Origin: Streptomyces rugosispiralis
Lineage (GTDB): Bacteria; Actinomycetota; Actinomycetes; Streptomycetales; Streptomycetaceae
Length of the DNA stretch: 64,000 bases
Reading direction: 5' to 3'
Assembly: GCF_024505145.1 (NCBI RefSeq)
Contig: NZ_JANIAA010000001.1
Coordinates: 868,001-932,000 of the forward strand
This document shows positions 60,485 through 64,000 of this stretch, one piece after another; the stretch's first letter is position 1; every line of letters starts with the position of its first letter. The notes under the pieces are model-generated. The model was not told the origin of the DNA. It saw only the letters and a list, made by a program, of their open reading frames with translations, and did no database searches. A program made the translations under genes and the position numbers.

Positions 60485-60519
60485 AAGCAATTAGGCATCG
60501 AAATCGACGAAGGAGCGCC

Positions 60520-61314
60520 GTGCAGATCGACCTCTCCGGTAAGACCGCCCTGGTCACCGGCTCCACGCAGGGCATCGGATACGCCATCGCCGCCGGGCTG
60601 GCGCGGGCGGGCGCCCGTGTCGCCGTCAACGGGCGTCGGCAGGAGTCCGTCGAGGCCGCCATCCAGAAGCTGGAGGAGGACACGGAGGGCGGCTCGTTCG
60701 TCTCCGCCCCCGGCGACATCACCACCGATGACGGCACCCGCCAGGTCACCAGCGCCGTTCCGGACGCCGACATCCTGGTCAACAACCTCGGCATCTTCGG
60801 GGCCACTCCGCCGCTGGAGATCGGCGACGATGAGTGGCGGCGCTATTTCGAGGTGAACGTCCTGGCCTCCGTCCGGATGATCCGCGCCTACCTGCCCGGG
60901 ATGAAGGACCGCTCCTGGGGCCGGATCATGAACGTGGCCAGTGACTCCGCCGTCGTCATCCCCGCCGAGATGATCCACTACGGCACGTCGAAGACCGCGC
61001 TGCTCGCCGTCACCCGCGGCTTCGCCAAGGACGCGGCCGGGACCGGGGTCACGGTCAACTCGCTGATCGCCGGGCCGACCCACACCGGCGGGGTCGAGGA
61101 CTTCGTGTACGAGCTGGTGGACCCGGAGCTGCCCTGGGACGAGGCGCAGCGGGAGTTCATGGCCAAGCACCGGCCGCAGTCGCTGCTCCAGCGGCTGATC
61201 GAGCCCGAGGAGATCGCCAACATGGCGGTCTACCTGAGTTCCTCCTTCGCCTCGGCCACCACCGGCGGAGCCGTGCGCGTCGACGGCGGCTACGTCGACT
61301 CGATCCTCCCCTGA
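60520..61314 (+). CDS. Short-chain dehydrogenase/reductase
   Basis: A 264-residue NAD(P)-dependent oxidoreductase. The cofactor loop is TGSTQGIG (13-20), NNLG at 88-91, and the catalytic set is SDSAVV (Ser about 141-143) with YGTSK (Tyr 154, Lys 158). GTG start with GAAGGAG upstream. It is the last non-phage gene before the tail module and has its own upstream repeat. The Arg pair after the first strand (NGRR) favours NADP. The substrate is unknown. Confidence 0.93.
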   Translation: MQIDLSGKTALVTGSTQGIGYAIAAGLARAGARVAVNGRRQESVEAAIQKLEEDTEGGSFVSAPGDITTDDGTRQVTSAVPDADILVNNLGIFGATPPLEIGDDEWRRYFEVNVLASVRMIRAYLPGMKDRSWGRIMNVASDSAVVIPAEMIHYGTSKTALLAVTRGFAKDAAGTGVTVNSLIAGPTHTGGVEDFVYELVDPELPWDEAQREFMAKHRPQSLLQRLIEPEEIANMAVYLSSSFASATTGGAVRVDGGYVDSILP

Positions 61315-61452
61315 CCCTCGCCGCGGCGCCTTCCTGACGCCTGCTTCGGCCCTTCCCCGATCCCTGCGTCCACCCGCCCTTCCGGTGGGAACCGTTCCGC
61401 GTGGACCTGGGGTCCCTAGGGAGCGAAGCAGCAGACGACCTGGGGGGTTCTG

Positions 61453-62121
61453 TTGAGCAATGACGCACTCGCGCATCCCGACCGCGTCAGGGCGGGCCAC
61501 TGGATCGCCGTCCTGACCCGGCGATTCCCCGAACTTCAGGCGGAGTTGGCGCCGTCCCCGCACCGTCCCGGCCTCGGCCGGCAGCGGGGAGGCACCGACC
61601 GGCGCGGGCCCTCGGAGCCGTTACGCCTGCGGGTCTCCGACACCGTACGCGACATCACCGACGGCGTCGTGGAACTCGAGGAGGCCGTGCACGACCGGCT
61701 CGGGCTGCCGCCCGCGGGCAGGGGAACGGTCGAGGTCAGGCTGGCCCGTCTCGCGGGGCTGCTGGAACGGGTCGCGGCCGACCCGTTGCTGATGCGCCAT
61801 CTGCTGGACGAGGTCAGCGGCATGGCGCGGCGCTGCTCGGGCGTGCTCGGGGACACCGAGCCCGTGGTCCGGCTGCGCGGCCGGTGCCCACTGTGCGCCT
61901 CGGTCTCGCTGCGGGCCTTTCCGCTGCGCCGGGCGGTGCTGTGCATCAACCCCGGCTGCCGCTGCCCGCACACCGCGTGCGGCTGCCACGCGGACCGGGC
62001 GCATCGGCACTCCTGGCCGGAGGGCGAGTGGGCGGAGCTGGCGGCCGGCGGGACGCTCGCCCCGGAGGAGATCACCGCCGCCCTGGACGGCGGTTCCACG
62101 GTCGTGGCGGTGAGCCGATGA
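61453..62121 (+). CDS. Cys-rich zinc-binding-like phage-module protein
   Basis: A 222-residue protein of unknown function. The N-terminal half is helical (DTVRDITDGVVELEEAVHDRL). Residues ~143-180 hold a Cys/His cluster (CPLCASVSL, LCINPGCRCPHTACGCHADRAH), likely a zinc-binding fold. TTG start with a GGGGGG-containing site 5-7 bases upstream. Codon 57 is TTA (61621-61623). The stop overlaps the next ATG (ATGA). Similar proteins are common at the start of actinobacterial prophage structural regions; the role is unknown. Confidence 0.8.
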   Translation: MSNDALAHPDRVRAGHWIAVLTRRFPELQAELAPSPHRPGLGRQRGGTDRRGPSEPLRLRVSDTVRDITDGVVELEEAVHDRLGLPPAGRGTVEVRLARLAGLLERVAADPLLMRHLLDEVSGMARRCSGVLGDTEPVVRLRGRCPLCASVSLRAFPLRRAVLCINPGCRCPHTACGCHADRAHRHSWPEGEWAELAAGGTLAPEEITAALDGGSTVVAVSR

Positions 62122-62315
62122 GGACCACACGGGCGCCCGAGTATCCGCTGCTGACCGCCGCCGTGGCCGCCGCGGAGGTGGGCGTCGCCCCGGCCACCCT
62201 CCGCAAGTGGGTGCAGCTGAAGCATCTGCGGCCCGCGGGGCGTCAGGGCAAGGCGTTCCTCTATCGGCTGGAGGATGTGTTCGCGGCCGAGCGGGCCACA
62301 CGACGACGTACGTGA
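62118..62315 (+). CDS. Small MerR/HTH_17-like DNA-binding protein
   Basis: A 65-residue protein made almost only of a winged helix-turn-helix: LLTAAVAAAEVGVAPATLRKW followed by a wing with GRQGKAFLYRLEDVFAAE. Translationally coupled to the preceding Cys-rich gene by ATGA. Excisionase-like or regulatory roles are common for such proteins in phage modules; here it may regulate the tail genes that follow a hairpin. Confidence 0.85.
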   Translation: MRTTRAPEYPLLTAAVAAAEVGVAPATLRKWVQLKHLRPAGRQGKAFLYRLEDVFAAERATRRRT

Positions 62316-62395
62316 CCTGCGGGACCCATGGTCATCTCGGCATAAGTGACGACAAGTGGTTGTCAATGGGCATCCCGTGCATCACACTTGATGCC

Positions 62396-62440
62396 AGCGG
62401 CGGAGCTGTGCCCCCTGGGGGCCACGGCCCCGCCGCTTTT
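62396..62440 (+). terminator. Hairpin with T-tract between the HTH and tail genes
   Basis: An imperfect ~20-bp stem with central CCCCC/GGGGG and outer AGCGGCGG / CCGCCGCT arms is followed by TTTT. It separates the two-gene regulatory unit from the structural genes and could end the first transcript or act as an attenuator. Confidence 0.7.
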
Positions 62441-62478
62441 CGCTGTGCGCAGCCCTGACCACAGCAAGGAGTGCGCGC

Positions 62479-62886
62479 ATGACCGAGCCCTTGGTGATCT
62501 TTCCCGACGTCGAACGCCTCGTCGTCGAGCATCTGAAGAACCGCCCCGAACTGGCCGGGGTACTCGTGGACAACCGGACCCCGCCGGACTTCGACGGGAC
62601 GCAGAAGGCCGTACTGGTCTCCCGGGCGGGCGGCGTCTGGGTGGAGGACATCCACCTCGACCAGCCGCTGGTCGACCTCGAGGTGTACGGCCCGGACAAA
62701 CCCACGGCCCACACCGTCGCCACGGCCGCCCGCACGGCGCTGTTCACCATGCGCGGCACCACGTTCGGCACCGCCTGTGTCACCGATGTCTCCGAGATGG
62801 ACGGCCCCCGGTGGCTGCCCGACTACCTGCACGCCGCGGCCAGCCGCTATCTGTCCACGGCCCGGCTCTCCATCCGCCCGGCGTAG
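62479..62886 (+). CDS. Phage tail terminator/completion-like protein
   Basis: A 135-residue protein at the place of a siphovirus tail terminator, directly before the tail tube gene. It has LVIFPDVERLVVEHLKNRPE and DLEVYGPDKPTAHTVATAARTAL, a common pattern in tail-completion (gpU-like) proteins that cap the tail tube. AAGGAG about 7 bases before the ATG. The assignment rests mainly on gene order; the family link is by resemblance only. Confidence 0.72.
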   Translation: MTEPLVIFPDVERLVVEHLKNRPELAGVLVDNRTPPDFDGTQKAVLVSRAGGVWVEDIHLDQPLVDLEVYGPDKPTAHTVATAARTALFTMRGTTFGTACVTDVSEMDGPRWLPDYLHAAASRYLSTARLSIRPA

Positions 62887-62940
62887 GCCACCCACCAGCC
62901 GACCGTTCGCCCTCATCTCCACGCCACAAGGAGCACTCGT

Positions 62941-63516
62941 ATGCCCGGAATGAACCCCAATGAGATCCGTGTCGCGGGCACCGGCCGCATCCTGACCGCC
63001 CCGCTCGGCACCGCCGTCCCGGCCGATGTCTCCACGGCGTGGGCGTCGGACTGGCGGGACCTCGGGTACACCACCACCGACGGCATCAAGTTCAACAAGA
63101 AGGACAAGATCGACCCGGTGGACACCTGGCAGTCGGTCAGCCCGGCCCGCTTCGTCTACTCCGACCGCGACCTCACCGTGAAGTTCCAGCTGCTCCAGCT
63201 CAACGAGGACACCCTGCCGTTCTTCTTCGGCGGAGCCGCGGTGACGGAGACGGAGGCCGAGTCCAAGGTGTATCGCTACGAACTCGCCGCCGAGCCGAAG
63301 AAGGACGAGCGGATGCTGGGCGTGGAGTTCGCGGACGGCGATGTCATCAAGTACCGGTTCGTCCTCCGCCGTGGCCAGGTCACCGAGACCGATGAGCTCC
63401 AGCTCACCCGCACGGCCGCGATCCGGCTCGGGGTCACCTTCACGGCACTGGCCGTGGACAACGACACCCCGCTGGCCACCTGGCTGATGAACGACCCGGC
63501 GTTCGTCACGCCCTGA
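62941..63516 (+). CDS. Major tail tube protein-like
   Basis: A 191-residue protein with the features of actinophage tail tube proteins: N-terminal MNPNEIRVAGTGRILTAPLGT, WRDLGYTTTDGIKF, strand-rich body, and KYRFVLRRGQVTETDELQL. It follows the terminator-like gene and precedes a chaperone pair that normally sits between tube and tape-measure genes. Hexameric rings of this protein would build the tail tube. AAGGAG 7 bases before the ATG. Confidence 0.85.
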   Translation: MPGMNPNEIRVAGTGRILTAPLGTAVPADVSTAWASDWRDLGYTTTDGIKFNKKDKIDPVDTWQSVSPARFVYSDRDLTVKFQLLQLNEDTLPFFFGGAAVTETEAESKVYRYELAAEPKKDERMLGVEFADGDVIKYRFVLRRGQVTETDELQLTRTAAIRLGVTFTALAVDNDTPLATWLMNDPAFVTP

Positions 63517-63555
63517 TCCCCTCTCCGCCACGTCGATCGCGAAGGAGCCGCCGCC

Positions 63556-63846
63556 ATGGCCGCGTTCAATGTCAACGCCGCCCGCGCCCAGCGCCTGGAA
63601 GCGCTGGGCCTCACCTGGGACTTCGAGGTGGACGGGGAGACGTTCTCCCTCCCCACCGAGATCCCCCGCCGCTCGGCGCACGCGCTGGCCGAGCTGAAGG
63701 ACAACGACCTGGACGGGCTGCTCGCCCTCCTCATGGGCGAGGAGAGCTACCAGCGGCTGTGCCAACACGAGGTGAGCGTGCAGGACATCGCCGCGATCCT
63801 CGAGGCGTACGGCCAGGACACCGGGCTCGGCGTGGGGGAAGGCTGA
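63556..63846 (+). CDS. Tail assembly chaperone, short form
   Basis: A 96-residue protein placed right after the tail tube gene, as in lambda gpG-type chaperones. It begins MAAFNVNAARAQRLEALGL and has SLPTEIPRRSAHALAELKD. It ends with GVGEG then TGA just after a GGGGGAA run, and the -1 frame continues as an open frame for the rest of the window. AAGGAG lies 8 bases before the ATG. Confidence 0.87.
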   Translation: MAAFNVNAARAQRLEALGLTWDFEVDGETFSLPTEIPRRSAHALAELKDNDLDGLLALLMGEESYQRLCQHEVSVQDIAAILEAYGQDTGLGVGEG

Positions 63847-64000
63847 GCCTCGGCGCGCTCGTGGAGGAGCACGCCGAGGCTCTGGAGGCCGATCTGCTGC
63901 GGTACTACGGCGTCGACCTGCTCGACTGGCACCGCGAGGCGCTGTCCTCGCGGCGCCTGGCGGTCCTGGTGCGCCACCTGCCGCCGGACTCGGCGTTCGT
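63834..64000 (+). CDS. Frameshifted C-terminal extension of the tail assembly chaperone, partial
   Basis: In the -1 frame after GGGGGAA the reading is open to the right edge: ALVEEHAEALEADLLRYYGV, then DLLDWHREALSSRRLAVLVRHLPPDSAFV. This resembles the gpGT-type long form made by programmed -1 frameshift. An in-frame GTG at 63861 could be an independent start, but no good ribosome binding site precedes it. The 3' end lies outside the window. Confidence 0.78.

Overview
The window is very GC-rich, with G/C-biased third positions, GTG/TTG starts, rare TTA codons and large secondary-metabolite and secreted-enzyme genes. This points to a chromosomal accessory segment of a Streptomyces-type actinomycete. 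No rRNA, tRNA, CRISPR array or IS element was recognised. Family calls come from motifs read by eye.

Region 1 (1-24.4 kb) is the 3' part of a non-ribosomal peptide (NRPS) locus. One giant synthetase, cut by the left edge, carries five modules in the order C-A-T-E / C-A-T / C-A-T-E / C-A-T / C-A-T-E. It therefore predicts a D-L-D-L-D pentapeptide stretch, and it stops after an epimerase with no thioesterase. An exporter overlaps its stop codon and an MbtH-like protein follows. A SAM methyltransferase, a P450/ferredoxin pair and a divergent TetR regulator come next. The TetR-P450 gap holds a perfect 16-bp palindrome. In-frame TTA codons in the synthetase and the P450 suggest control by the bldA leucyl-tRNA.

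Region 2 (24.4-42.3 kb) is mixed: a discoidin-like/SMI1 fusion, an FAD oxidoreductase, secreted GH84 and GH28-like carbohydrate enzymes, an SRPBCC protein, a HelD-type RNA-polymerase-associated helicase, an MDR oxidoreductase with a divergent TetR, a secreted CAP protein, a membrane glycosyltransferase, and a TetR/DHA2 efflux pair.

Region 3 (42.3-48.7 kb) is a compact bacteriocin-export cassette on the minus strand: a 72-residue double-glycine peptide, a hairpin, an HlyD-type protein, a C39 peptidase/ABC transporter and a second NHLM-type ABC transporter. The predicted 49-residue core has no cysteine, is rich in Gly/Thr/Val, and has no recognisable modifying enzyme nearby.

Region 4 (49-61.3 kb) holds a thiol-dependent quinone reductase family member, an EamA transporter, a PucR-type regulator with two helix-turn-helix units, a lipoprotein, a TetR/P450 pair with an inverted repeat between them, a secreted amidase-like protein, a decayed acetyltransferase fragment beside a 31-bp-arm hairpin, a Tat-exported GH3 enzyme and an SDR oxidoreductase.

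Region 5 (61.4 kb to the right edge) starts a siphovirus-type tail module: a Cys-rich protein, a small HTH protein, a tail-terminator-like protein, a tail tube protein and a tail assembly chaperone with a probable -1 frameshift. No head or integrase gene precedes it, so a tail-only particle (tailocin-like) is possible but unproven.
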